Assembly: GCA_964351595.1 (NCBI GenBank)
Contig: CAYGOT010000012.1
Coordinates: 30,888 to 94,887, forward strand
Direction of reading: 5' to 3'
Length of the DNA: 64,000 nucleotides
Source of the DNA: UBA6059 sp964351595
GTDB lineage: Bacteria > Bacteroidota > Bacteroidia > Cytophagales > Cyclobacteriaceae
The notes below the pieces were generated by a model. The model ran no database searches and was not told the DNA's origin. It saw nothing but the letters and a program-made list of their open reading frames with translations. Both the position numbers and the translations under genes were made by a program. Positions 52,793-62,245 of this stretch are shown here, one piece after another. Position 1 is the stretch's first letter. The number at the start of each line of letters is the position of its first letter.

Positions 52793-54148
52793 ATGGAATT
52801 TAAAAGCATCAACCCCTACAATGGCCAGGAAATTGGTCGATACACGGCTCAGACAGAAGCTGAAACAGCATCAATGCTGGCAAAAGCAGAGGAGACATTT
52901 AGTACCTGGAGAGCGGTACCTCTTTTTGAGCGAGCTCAATTGATGGCAAAGGCCGGACAGGTGCTCAGGGACAATATAGAGGAATACGCGAAGATGATCA
53001 CGCTTGAGATGGGTAAGCCGATCTCAGAATCCAGAGCTGAAGTAAATAAATGCGCTTGGGTCTGCGACTATTATGCAGATCATGCTGCCGAGTTTTTAGC
53101 AGACGATATTATCGAGACCGATGCGCAAAAGAGCTTCGTGAAGCACGAACCAATGGGGTGTGTTCTGGCTATTATGCCCTGGAACTTTCCGTTTTGGCAG
53201 GTTTTTAGATTTGCTGCACCTACATTGACCGCCGGCAATACCGGTATGCTGAAGCACGCACCAAACGTCTTTGGCTGTGCCGAACAAATCGAAGGAGTTT
53301 TCAAAAAGGCAGGATTCCCTGAGGGTGTTTTCCAAAACCTTATCGTCCATCATGATCAGACAGAAAGCGTCATTGCTCATGATGCGATCAAGGCAGTCAC
53401 GCTGACCGGTAGTGAAAGGGCCGGATCTTCAGTTGCGGAGATTTCTGGTAAGTATATCAAGAAATCACTGCTCGAATTGGGTGGAAACAATGCATTCATC
53501 GTCTGGGAGGATGCAGATATAGACCAGGCTGTACAGACGGCCATCACGGCGAGAATGCTTAACTGCGGTCAGAGCTGTATTGCAGCCAAGCGGTTTATTC
53601 TGGTAGGAGAAGTCTACGATGAGTTCGTTTCTAAATTTACCGAAGCTGTGCGGGCATTACCATCGGGCGATACCATGGATGATGCCACGAAAGTGGGACC
53701 ACTAGCGCGAAAAGACCTGGCCGACCAGCTGCAACACCAGGTACAAAAGTCGATTACAGCAGGCGCTGAATTGCTGTGTGGGGGGAATCAAACAGAATGC
53801 TACCACGAACCTACTGTGCTGGGTAACGTGACCCCCGGCATGCCCGCGTTTGACGAAGAGACCTTTGGTCCACTGGCGGCAATGATACGAGCTAAAGACA
53901 TAGAAGAAGCCTTTGAGCTTTCCGAGATGTCCAAATATGGATTAGGAGTGACCGTGTGTACCACCAACATTGATAAAGCCTTGTCCATGTCGCATAGGGT
54001 GAGCGATGGTGCCTACTTTATCAACGAACTGGTCAAGTCAGATCCTCGTCTGCCCTTCGGTGGCACCAAGCGATCAGGTTATGGCCGAGAACTAGCCAAA
54101 GACGGTATGATGGAGTTTCTGAACCACAAGACGGTCTACGTCAAATGA
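52793..54148 (+). CDS. NAD(P)-dependent succinate-semialdehyde dehydrogenase-like aldehyde dehydrogenase
   Basis: 451 residues, aldehyde dehydrogenase superfamily. Asn131 (MPWNFPFWQ), Glu228 (LLELGGNNAFIV) and catalytic Cys262 (NCGQSCIAAKRF) are all in place. The substrate class matches the short SSADH/GabD-like group (PFGGTKRSGYGRE at the C-terminal end). It could oxidise either succinate semialdehyde or the aldehyde left by the cluster's aminotransferase. Pairs with the C45 gene in a two-gene unit following the terminator at 51715-51756. Confidence 0.93.
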   Translation: MEFKSINPYNGQEIGRYTAQTEAETASMLAKAEETFSTWRAVPLFERAQLMAKAGQVLRDNIEEYAKMITLEMGKPISESRAEVNKCAWVCDYYADHAAEFLADDIIETDAQKSFVKHEPMGCVLAIMPWNFPFWQVFRFAAPTLTAGNTGMLKHAPNVFGCAEQIEGVFKKAGFPEGVFQNLIVHHDQTESVIAHDAIKAVTLTGSERAGSSVAEISGKYIKKSLLELGGNNAFIVWEDADIDQAVQTAITARMLNCGQSCIAAKRFILVGEVYDEFVSKFTEAVRALPSGDTMDDATKVGPLARKDLADQLQHQVQKSITAGAELLCGGNQTECYHEPTVLGNVTPGMPAFDEETFGPLAAMIRAKDIEEAFELSEMSKYGLGVTVCTTNIDKALSMSHRVSDGAYFINELVKSDPRLPFGGTKRSGYGRELAKDGMMEFLNHKTVYVK

Positions 54149-54320
54149 TCGTTACGTGATTAAATCATCTTTCAGGGACAGTCTTGAGGTAAGAGCAAAC
54201 TACTGTTAGAGCATACCATAGCAAAACGACTGAGCTACACAGCCTTGTTACAACCAATCGATTTGAACAGGTGAAAAATTCACTAAATTAGGAATAAAAA
54301 CAACCGTAGTATGCACCACA

Positions 54321-54941
54321 ATGGTGTGCATAGCACGTTGTTGGCACCCATTAAAAAAGAGCACTTTGAAAGAAACTGTTGACAGAATTCAAGCTTGGTA
54401 CAAGCTGAATTGCAATGGAGATTGGGAACACAATCATGGGTATTCAATTGCAACCTTAGACAATCCGGGTTGGACTGTAAGAATTGATCTGCGAGAAACT
54501 TGTTTAGAAAATCTGAATTTTTCGAAAAATTTCCAAAACCCAACTTACGATCTTGATTGGTATCAAATTAAGACCGACAACAACGTTTTAGACATTGCCT
54601 GTGGGCCCGAAAATTTGAAACTGGTTTTTGAAATATTTCTTGATGAGATCATTCCAACTTATTCAGATAAGGAATTTCATTACGACATATACCTTCCTTT
54701 ATCAGGACACCATTTGGAAATTTGGACTCCTGCTAAGGCTACAGTTGTAAATGAAGAGACGCTTAAAATAGTTGAAATTCCCCGAGTTGAGTACGGAAAC
54801 ATAAAAGTCAAAGACATTAGCAAAATTGACTTTGACCAATCTGACTTAGAAAAAATGAATTTGAACTTTAAAGTAGGAGAGGAAATAAAAGTTACCTTAG
54901 AAGACACGGACTTTGATTTAATTTTAATATCCAAAAAATAA
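54321..54941 (+). CDS. Imm53-like immunity protein with an extra C-terminal domain
   Basis: Up to 206 residues; the true start may be a TTG at 54366, because family members begin close to IQAWYKLNCNGDWEH, which is residues 23-37 of the long form. The stretch DNPGWTVRIDL (about 47-57) and the CGPENLKLVFEIFLDEI near 93-110 follow the Imm53 plan: a protein that neutralises a polymorphic toxin. The last 80 or so residues (IWTPAKATVV onward) are absent in the usual Imm53 of about 100 residues. It is AT-rich compared with neighbours and no toxin gene is beside it, so it is an orphan, probably gained by transfer. Confidence 0.75.
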   Translation: MVCIARCWHPLKKSTLKETVDRIQAWYKLNCNGDWEHNHGYSIATLDNPGWTVRIDLRETCLENLNFSKNFQNPTYDLDWYQIKTDNNVLDIACGPENLKLVFEIFLDEIIPTYSDKEFHYDIYLPLSGHHLEIWTPAKATVVNEETLKIVEIPRVEYGNIKVKDISKIDFDQSDLEKMNLNFKVGEEIKVTLEDTDFDLILISKK

Positions 54942-55273
54942 AAAACAGGAGTTAATAAAACCTAAGAAAACATGGGGTGAAAGTTACTAAAAGCTAGCAT
55001 AGAACTTCGTAGTTTAGTTTGTCACGGGCGGACAGAAAAGTACTTAGAAATCCAGACGTTTTTTAGCTAGAATGTTGTGGGGAATGATGAGATACCATGT
55101 ATATGAAATCATAGGACCTACGGTATGACTCACTCCTGGGAATAGACAATCATTAGGCATTACGATGGTAAATGAACTTGCAAATAAACAGCTAATCCAT
55201 CCAAGTTCCAGGCGTAGAGTAAAGCAGGTGATTCATGCCAATAAACTATATTCACTTTTACAAATCACGACCT
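54942..55273. other. Gene-free stretch of 332 bp
   Basis: No supportable gene, terminator or repeat. AT-rich and low in structure. It may hold the promoter of the esterase-like lipoprotein gene. Confidence 0.6.
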
Positions 55274-56893
55274 ATGAAAGCTACTTACCACCTAATTCTG
55301 TCCCTATTTATCATTACCTTTTTAGGTTGTTTACCTCAAGAGACAACTAGCGGGCTTAGTTTTTCATTATCATTTCCGGAAGAGCTAGTCGAAGGCCCGC
55401 TTACTGGTCGCATGTTTGTCTGTATTGCCAGAGATGATGAGCGCGAACCACGGCTGCAAGTGGGTAGATACGGTGTTCAGGTCTTTGGACAGGATTTCGA
55501 AAATTTATCGGCGGGTGCGCCTGTCGAAATAACCAATGAAACACTTGGGTATCCTATCGAATGGTTGAAAGATTTACCCAAAGGCACCTATTTTGTTCAG
55601 GCTGTAGTAAACAAATACACGAAGTTTGAGCGTGCTGATGGCCATACGTTATGGATGCATAATGATCAATGGGAAGGACAAAACTGGAGACGCTCACCGG
55701 GCAATCTGTACAGCGATGTGATGAAGTTGACCATTGATCCCGCTGAAGACCGGACTATTGAACTAGTAGCGAACAATGAAATCCCTCCCATCGAGGTGCC
55801 CGAGGATACGGAATGGGTGAAAAGAATAAAAATCCAAAGTGATATACTCACAGAGTTTTGGGGACAGCCCATGTATTTGGGCGCGACCATCCTTCTTCCA
55901 AAAGGGTATGAAGATAATCCTGATGCATTTTATCACACCATATATCAACAAGGGCATTTCTCCCTGAAGCCACCGATGAGGTTTGAGGAAGATCCTGAAA
56001 ACGAATTGTACCAAAGCTGGACCTCTGATGACTTTCCGAGGTTTTTAGCAGTCACCATTCAACATCCAACGCCTTATTTTGACGATAGCTATGCGGTCAA
56101 CAGTGTAAACAACGGGCCCTATGGTGATGCAATACACGAAGAGCTGATTCCCAAAATAGAGCAGGAATTCAGGACTATCTCAAAACCCTGGGCCCGACTC
56201 CTTACAGGTGGATCAACAGGCGGGTGGGAGAGTTTTGCCTTGCAAGTGCTCTACCCTGATTTTTATGGAGGTACCTGGTCTTTTGCACCGGACCCCCTGG
56301 ATTTTAGGAATGTGGAAGGCATTAACATCTATGAGGATAAGAATGCTTTTTACAAGGAGCATGAGTGGTACAAGGTTTCCACCATCAATACAAGAAATCC
56401 AGAAACCGCGGAAGCCGTGCTGACGTCCGAACAACGAAACAGAATGGAATTGGTCAATGGCACCAAAGGCCGGTCTGGCCAGCAGTTGGACATCTGGAGC
56501 GCGGTATATGGACCTATTGGTGCCGATGGATATTTCAAACCACTGTTCAATAAAAGGACGGGCGAAATGGATTCTACAGTTGCAGCGTACTGGAAGGAAA
56601 ATTTTGATCTCAGGTACTACTTAGAGAAGAATTGGGCTGAGGTAGGTCCGAAGTTGGTGGGCAAGCTGAACATCATTACCGGGCATATGGACAACTTCTA
56701 CCTCAATCAGGGTGTATATCATATGGAAGAATTCCTGGAGAGCACCCAAAACCCATATTACGAAGGGACTGTAACCTATGGAGCCAAGCAGAAGGGGCAT
56801 AGCTGGCGACCGTATTCCCAGGCAGAACTGATTTACAAGATGGCAGAACATATCGAAAAAAATCGACCAGTGGGTACGGTGGAGAGATATTGA
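55274..56893 (+). CDS. Esterase-like lipoprotein (alpha/beta hydrolase fold)
   Basis: 539 residues from the ATG at 55274, chosen because it begins a lipoprotein signal (MKATYHLILSLFIITFLGC; Cys19) and an upstream in-frame ATG at 55235 would put a basic stretch ahead of it. N-terminal half about 30-190 is beta-rich (FSLSFPEELVEG; FERADGHTLW) and the C-terminal half is an alpha/beta hydrolase of the putative esterase (PF00756) kind: GATILLPKGYED at about 215, nucleophile Ser314 in TGGSTGGW and probable His509 in KGHSW. The chain carries a long WSFAPDPLDF loop after the nucleophile. Outer-membrane esterase or peptidase; substrate unknown. Confidence 0.82.
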   Translation: MKATYHLILSLFIITFLGCLPQETTSGLSFSLSFPEELVEGPLTGRMFVCIARDDEREPRLQVGRYGVQVFGQDFENLSAGAPVEITNETLGYPIEWLKDLPKGTYFVQAVVNKYTKFERADGHTLWMHNDQWEGQNWRRSPGNLYSDVMKLTIDPAEDRTIELVANNEIPPIEVPEDTEWVKRIKIQSDILTEFWGQPMYLGATILLPKGYEDNPDAFYHTIYQQGHFSLKPPMRFEEDPENELYQSWTSDDFPRFLAVTIQHPTPYFDDSYAVNSVNNGPYGDAIHEELIPKIEQEFRTISKPWARLLTGGSTGGWESFALQVLYPDFYGGTWSFAPDPLDFRNVEGINIYEDKNAFYKEHEWYKVSTINTRNPETAEAVLTSEQRNRMELVNGTKGRSGQQLDIWSAVYGPIGADGYFKPLFNKRTGEMDSTVAAYWKENFDLRYYLEKNWAEVGPKLVGKLNIITGHMDNFYLNQGVYHMEEFLESTQNPYYEGTVTYGAKQKGHSWRPYSQAELIYKMAEHIEKNRPVGTVERY

Positions 56894-57151
56894 GACCTGA
56901 AATCAGGGCCATCCTTCAGATTCGATTGAGCAACGGTGACGGGCATTCATTATAGTTGGCATTGTGGATACGGTTGGTCTGGACAAAGGCCTCATTAACT
57001 ATGCAGTCGAACAGATTAAACAAGCACTTTCTTTATTAGCATTATCAGTTGAAGCGTTTGAAGGGAGCGAATAAAGACTATTTTACTTTTGAATAATGAA
57101 ACTTGTGAATTATTTTGAACGTCCTGCGACTTACCTAAAAATGAAAAGAAT

Positions 57152-57367
57152 ATGGATTTGAGAAAGTTTAATGAGTTTAGGCAAAAAATTGAAACTAGTC
57201 TGAATCAAATGGATTCTAAAATTTCTTTTCTCCATGATGGTGTAAAGGGGTTATCCGAATCCCACAAAGGGTTTCAAGTAGAAATGACTGATTTTATGTC
57301 TTTTATGGCCGAAGGTCTTGCAGATCATGAAAGCCGTATTGCTTCTATTGAAAAGAAGTTGAAGTAG
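57152..57367 (+). CDS. Short coiled-coil protein
   Basis: 71 residues, all helix: heptad-like spacing from MDLRKFNEFRQKIETSLNQMDSKISFL to ADHESRIASIEKKLK. No known family. Small, soluble and AT-rich, isolated between the esterase gene and the SH3-like gene on the same strand. It may be real, with no other support than composition and length. Confidence 0.5.
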   Translation: MDLRKFNEFRQKIETSLNQMDSKISFLHDGVKGLSESHKGFQVEMTDFMSFMAEGLADHESRIASIEKKLK

Positions 57368-57467
57368 ATTTAAAAGCGAGGAATGGCTTAACGTATGATT
57401 TCTTAACCGTTGTGCCCCTGTTTATACGTTTGAAAATTGTCAGAATCAAAGTTTCAATTAATACAAG

Positions 57468-58265
57468 ATGCTTAAACTACTGACTACAATTCTAATGTCT
57501 CTGCTGGTGTGTCACATTTGTAGTTCCCAAGATATTGAGTACTATTATCAAATAAGGGATAGTCTGGCCAATCAAGTCAGAGTCTTAGAAGACTCTTTAA
57601 GCGCTGTTGATGATGCTATTAATAGAATGAAATTATTAGCACTAAATGAGAAAATCAAAAAGACTGGTGTTCAAGGGGTTCTTACAAGTGAAGTGCCTGT
57701 TCGTGAAAGAAATGATTTAAATAGTGCAATAGTTACTCGATTTCCTAGAGGCAAAGTAGTGAAGATAATTGATTATCAAGATGATAGATTTCTAGTTACA
57801 GATGAGCTTAGCGTAGGATGGATATCAAAACTATTTTTCGAAAAGTCCGATGAAATTGAGTCATTCGTACTCTCGAAGGAGTTAGAAGAGGAGGAGGATA
57901 GGGTTAGAATGGCTGCTCTACAAGTTAAATGGGCTAAAGAACGTGAAATTGAATTAGTAGAGATCGAAAAGCAACGTAAAATCGAAAAAATTGAAACGGA
58001 GCGGAGAAAAGCTGTAAGGCAAAAAGAGGCAAAAGAACGAGATGAAAAGTACACGGCGTTATATGGTTCACAGACATACCTTAAACTAAAAAAAGGCTAT
58101 TATTGGATTGGTATGAGTGATGACATGGCACTCATATCATTGGGTAATCCGCAGGACATAAACAGAACGGTAGGTACATGGGGAGTTCATGAACAGTGGA
58201 TCTATGATAATAAGGACATTTATCTTTATTTTGAGAATGGTGTTTTAGTATCATACCAAAATTAG
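57468..58265 (+). CDS. Exported SH3-like domain protein
   Basis: 265 residues. Signal segment 4-20 (LTTILMSLLVCHICSSQ). An SH3b-like region (about 63-127: VQGVLTSEVPVRERNDLNSAIVTRFPRGKVVKIIDYQ ... WISKLFF), a long charged coiled coil (about 130-195), and a C-terminal block with KLKKGYYWIGMSDDMALISLG, NRTVGTWGVHEQWIY and YLYFENGVLVSYQN, a module I have seen in SmpA/OmlA-like proteins. It probably binds cell-wall peptides or the envelope. Not closely linked to any neighbour. Confidence 0.75.
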   Translation: MLKLLTTILMSLLVCHICSSQDIEYYYQIRDSLANQVRVLEDSLSAVDDAINRMKLLALNEKIKKTGVQGVLTSEVPVRERNDLNSAIVTRFPRGKVVKIIDYQDDRFLVTDELSVGWISKLFFEKSDEIESFVLSKELEEEEDRVRMAALQVKWAKEREIELVEIEKQRKIEKIETERRKAVRQKEAKERDEKYTALYGSQTYLKLKKGYYWIGMSDDMALISLGNPQDINRTVGTWGVHEQWIYDNKDIYLYFENGVLVSYQN

Positions 58266-58529
58266 ATTTAGCTCATTGACAATATAGCAACGCCAAGCAT
58301 GGTGCTGTGTAGTTCAGTTGATAAAAGCTAAACGCCACACAACCATTGGTATCGTTACACAAAAGTATACCCAAACGGCTTGAAGGCTAATTCAGACCTT
58401 ACGAATCTTAGCTTTCTAACTGCCTAATATCATATTTCTTACCGGGGTTATCCATTAACTATGACCTAAGGGATTTTAAGCAAAGTAAATACGCTTGAAG
58501 TGCCTCTCAGTTGATTAACCCAAACGATC

Positions 58530-60380
58530 ATGGAACACTCAAAAAAACCAGTGTCCGAACTGACTATTCGCTTTGCCGGAGATTCAGGTGACGGCATGCA
58601 GTTGATTGGTAAAAAGTTTTCTGATGTGTTGGCTAGCGCCGGAACGGATCTGGTCACATTTCCGGACTTTCCATCAGAAATCAGAGCGCCGGAAGGCACA
58701 CTCTATGGCGTCAGCGCTTTTCAGGTAAGACTAGGTAGCAAAGAGATTTCGACCCACGGTGATGAGGTGGATGTCTTGGTCGCTATGAATGCATCATCCC
58801 TGAAAGTGAATCTCGACCAACTCAAGAAAGGAGGCATCATCATTGCCAATGCGAATGGTTTTGACAGTAGAAACCTCAAACTGGCTGAATATGTCGCGAG
58901 CCCGCTGGAGGACACTTCATTGAAGGATTATCACGTGCTATCGGTTTCCATGAACGACACCATACGCACAGCACTAAAGGAGCTCGGCTATTCGCCAAAA
59001 GCACTGAAAAAGTCTAAAAACTTCTTTGCATTGGGTATTCTTTTTTGGCTGGTGGATCATCCGTTGGAGCACCTTCAAAGGTGGATTGATCAGAAATTTG
59101 CTAAGGATTCAGAGGCAGTCATCATCAATAAACGGTCATTGGCACTTGGTAACCAGTATGGGGAACAGCAGGATGTCGTGACAAGCCAGTTTACCTTGCA
59201 GGGTAGATCGTTTGGCAAGGGTTACTACCGCAATATCACCGGGAATCATGCTGTGGCAATCGGCCTGGTGGCAGCTGCCGAGCAGGCTAAAAGACCACTA
59301 TTCCTGGGTTCTTATCCTATCACACCGGCGACTGAGATACTACAGTACATTTCAAGCTACAAGCGGTACGGCATCAAGCATATGCAGGCAGAGGACGAGA
59401 TTGCCGGGATTACAAGTGCTATTGGTGCAGCGTATGGCGGTAGCCTCGCAGTGACCACCACTTCAGGTCCGGGCTTGTCATTGAAGGCTGAGGCGATGGG
59501 TTTAGCTGTGATGCTCGAGCTACCGCTCATTATAGTCGATGTGATGCGGGCTGGTCCAAGTACGGGGATGCCTACCAAGCCGGAGCAATCTGATCTATAC
59601 CAGGCCATGTTTGGTAGACATGGTGAGGCACCTATGCCGATTCTCGCCGCAAGTACGCCTGCGGATTGCTTTGAGATGACGCTGGAGGCTGCAAGACTGG
59701 CTGTGAAGTACATGACGCCAGTACTCTTGCTTACGGACGGCTATTTGGCACAGAGCTCCGCGCCTTGGAAGATACCGAGACAGGAGAACCTACCGGAATT
59801 AGCCATAGATACTGACATTCCTGATAAGGATAACTTCCGACCTTATGACAGGAATCCCGAGACCCTGGCTCGTCCCTGGGTGTCACCGGGAATGAAAGGG
59901 TTAGAACATCGGATTGGCGGACTAGAGAAAGAAGCAGGCTCTGGCAAGGTAAGCTACGATGCGAAAAACCATCAGCATATGACAGAGCTTAGAGCAGATA
60001 AGGTCAATGGCATTGCCAATGATATACCCAATGCCACGGTAACAGGACCTTCTTCTGGCCCATTGCTGATTGTTGGGTGGGGCAGCACGCATGGCGCCAT
60101 AAGCACCGCACAGCAGCGGCTTGCAGACGAGGGGTTGGAAGTTGCTCATTGTCACCTTCGACATCTCAACCCGCTACCTGCCAATCTCAATGAGGTATTC
60201 TCCAACTATGATCAAATCCTACTGCCAGAGATGAATATGGGACAGCTACAAATGCTGCTACAGGCAAAATATATGAGGGAGATCATTGGCTACCACAAAG
60301 TGCAGGGGCAGCCTTTCAAAGCAGTGGAGATTGTTGAGAAGGTTAAGGAAATTCTGGTAAGTAAAGAGGCAGTGCTATGA
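58530..60380 (+). CDS. korA: 2-oxoglutarate:ferredoxin oxidoreductase, fused gamma-alpha subunit
   Basis: 616 residues. An N-terminal gamma-type domain (1-190; GDSGDGMQ at 17-24) fused to the alpha subunit from about 235 (YPITPATEI at 262-270; SGPGLSLKAEAMGLAVMLELP; GPSTGMPTKPEQSDLY). It splits 2-oxoglutarate into succinyl-CoA and CO2 and reduces ferredoxin, often replacing the NAD-linked dehydrogenase complex of the TCA cycle in Bacteroidota. Four-base overlap with the beta subunit gene (ATGA), so the two are one operon. Confidence 0.96.
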   Translation: MEHSKKPVSELTIRFAGDSGDGMQLIGKKFSDVLASAGTDLVTFPDFPSEIRAPEGTLYGVSAFQVRLGSKEISTHGDEVDVLVAMNASSLKVNLDQLKKGGIIIANANGFDSRNLKLAEYVASPLEDTSLKDYHVLSVSMNDTIRTALKELGYSPKALKKSKNFFALGILFWLVDHPLEHLQRWIDQKFAKDSEAVIINKRSLALGNQYGEQQDVVTSQFTLQGRSFGKGYYRNITGNHAVAIGLVAAAEQAKRPLFLGSYPITPATEILQYISSYKRYGIKHMQAEDEIAGITSAIGAAYGGSLAVTTTSGPGLSLKAEAMGLAVMLELPLIIVDVMRAGPSTGMPTKPEQSDLYQAMFGRHGEAPMPILAASTPADCFEMTLEAARLAVKYMTPVLLLTDGYLAQSSAPWKIPRQENLPELAIDTDIPDKDNFRPYDRNPETLARPWVSPGMKGLEHRIGGLEKEAGSGKVSYDAKNHQHMTELRADKVNGIANDIPNATVTGPSSGPLLIVGWGSTHGAISTAQQRLADEGLEVAHCHLRHLNPLPANLNEVFSNYDQILLPEMNMGQLQMLLQAKYMREIIGYHKVQGQPFKAVEIVEKVKEILVSKEAVL

Positions 60381-61411
60381 AAACGACACAAGAGCAAGGA
60401 CACATGGAAGCTGAGCATGTATTGACAGCTAAAGACTTTAAACCTAAGAATGACGTGCGATGGTGCTCCGGCTGTGGAGCCTATGGAGTGTTGCACCCCG
60501 TGCAGAAATTCATGCCTGACCTGGGAGTACCCAAAGAGAAAATTGCATTCGTCTCGGGCATTGGCTGCTCCGGCAGGTTTCCCTACTATATGGAGACCTA
60601 TGGTTTTCATGGAATCCATGGTCGACCGATAGCCATCGCCTCCGGGCTCAAAGTGGCAAGACCAGACCTATCAGTTTGGGTGGTCACCGGTGACGGAGAT
60701 TGCATGAGCATCGGTGGCAACCATTTTATTCATGGCTGCCGTCGCAATATCGATCTCAACGTACTGATGTTCAACAACGAGATTTATAGTCTGACTAAGG
60801 GGCAATACTCACCAACTTCCAGAAAGGGACAGGTGACCAAGTCTTCTCCTTTCGGCACGTTGGAAGATCCATTTGACCCGGTGAAGATGGCGATCACCAG
60901 TCGAGCTACTTTTGTAGCCCGAGGTTATGACAAGGATCGGAATCATATCCAAATGCTCATTGAGCGAGCTGCACGCCACCATGGTTTTTCTTTTGTTGAG
61001 CTATATACCAACTGTCTCATTTTCAATGATGCTGCCTTTGATGACTACACCAGAAAGGACGTCCGTGATGATCGAACGGTCAACCTCGTTCATGGCCAAC
61101 CGCTTGTTTTTGGTAAAGAGCATGATCGGGGAATAAAACTTGATGGCTTCAAGCCGATAGTTGTCGATCTGAATAACGGCCATAGCATCGATGACTTAGT
61201 GGTGCACGATGAAAAGGACAGCACGCTAGCATATATCCTGGCTGGTATGGCCGATAATCCTGAGTTACCGAGACCGGTGGGCGTATTCCTGTGCCTTGAT
61301 AAGAATACCTACGAGGATAATGCGATCAATCAGATCAATCACGAGAAAGAGGTGCACGGCGAGGGTACGCTTGAGCAGCTGTTGATGGGTGAGGAGTATT
61401 GGGAGCAGTAG
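60377..61411 (+). CDS. korB: 2-oxoglutarate:ferredoxin oxidoreductase, beta subunit
   Basis: 344 residues. TPP-binding beta subunit with CSGCGAYG at 30-37, GIGCSGRFPYY at 61-71 and the TPP-Mg2+ motif GDGDCMSIGGNHFIHGCRRN at 105-124. It lacks the ferredoxin-like N-terminal part, so electrons leave through a separate ferredoxin. The ATGA overlap ties it to the alpha subunit gene. Confidence 0.96.
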   Translation: MKTTQEQGHMEAEHVLTAKDFKPKNDVRWCSGCGAYGVLHPVQKFMPDLGVPKEKIAFVSGIGCSGRFPYYMETYGFHGIHGRPIAIASGLKVARPDLSVWVVTGDGDCMSIGGNHFIHGCRRNIDLNVLMFNNEIYSLTKGQYSPTSRKGQVTKSSPFGTLEDPFDPVKMAITSRATFVARGYDKDRNHIQMLIERAARHHGFSFVELYTNCLIFNDAAFDDYTRKDVRDDRTVNLVHGQPLVFGKEHDRGIKLDGFKPIVVDLNNGHSIDDLVVHDEKDSTLAYILAGMADNPELPRPVGVFLCLDKNTYEDNAINQINHEKEVHGEGTLEQLLMGEEYWEQ

Positions 61412-61438
61412 GTTACTGTGATGGACTGATGACTTTTC

Positions 61439-62245
61439 CTAAAATGGAAATTGATACCTGATGAAAAGATTGGCAGCAGGAAGGGTTTTGTCGAAGGTAC
61501 GCCCATAACCTGGCAGGGTGAAGATATCCAGTGGTTCCTGCTGGTCATAGTCGCCCATAACCCTGAATCTCAAAATGAGGCCTAGGTAAAGGTTGCGCAC
61601 AAGCCGGGATTCTGACAGGATATTAAATTCATACCAGGTGGCTTTGATATTTTCTCTGGCGAAAGGCTCATTTTCTACTTCGAATAAACCGGATGGACTC
61701 TCAATCTCCGGAGTACCCATATCCGCATAGGTGCCGTTGGAGTATGCCAGTCCAAGACCAATGTTCGTTTTGGGAGTGAGTGCCTTGATCAGTCCGGCGG
61801 TCAGGCGCAGATAGTTGCCGGATACTTCGTAGGAGGTGTTTTCATAGGCATCCGGTGGTGTGACGGTACCCCAACCATATTCTCCACCGATGAAGACATT
61901 GTTGCCAAAAGTCAGTCTCGCACCTATCTCATTTTTCTGCTCAAAGTCGACGATGAATCCAATGAACTTGCCATAGTCAACATACAGGCCAAAATCTCTC
62001 AGGAAGGGGCGATCCAATTTGCGCAGACTATCCTCCAGTGCCTTTTGCTCTTTTCGGTCTTCCTTAGTTTCGATGACCTCATCCAGAGAAAAATCAATAG
62101 AATCTATTAGCTGCTGGCGTTGGATCGAGTCTCCACGAAAAACGATCATGACGGAATCTGCCGGGACTTCCACCTTGGTCTGGCTCTGTGCAAGTACACA
62201 GCTACCTGCCAACCAAATACTAATGATGAGCCACAATCTTGCCAT
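61439..62245 (-). CDS. Outer-membrane beta-barrel-like protein (DUF6048-like)
   Basis: 268 residues. Signal peptide 1-19 (AGSCVLAQSQ). After a charged linker (about 60-80), the rest reads like alternating amphipathic strands with aromatic girdles (GARLTFGNNVFIGGEYGWG; NIGLGLAYSNG) and ends with the FIRYQFPF terminal strand, so it is probably an outer-membrane beta-barrel. Its neighbour 62220-62933 is a lipoprotein on the same strand, overlapping by 26 bp, a layout I associate with DUF6048/DUF6452 pairs in Bacteroidota. Function unknown. Confidence 0.72.
   Translation of the reverse strand: MARLWLIISIWLAGSCVLAQSQTKVEVPADSVMIVFRGDSIQRQQLIDSIDFSLDEVIETKEDRKEQKALEDSLRKLDRPFLRDFGLYVDYGKFIGFIVDFEQKNEIGARLTFGNNVFIGGEYGWGTVTPPDAYENTSYEVSGNYLRLTAGLIKALTPKTNIGLGLAYSNGTYADMGTPEIESPSGLFEVENEPFARENIKATWYEFNILSESRLVRNLYLGLILRFRVMGDYDQQEPLDIFTLPGYGRTFDKTLPAANLFIRYQFPF

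Noticed and set aside
54311..54345. Possible integron attC or attachment site before the Imm53-like gene
   Set aside because: Only a short imperfect inverted repeat (ATGCAC/GTGCAT); no integrase gene and no second copy in the window.
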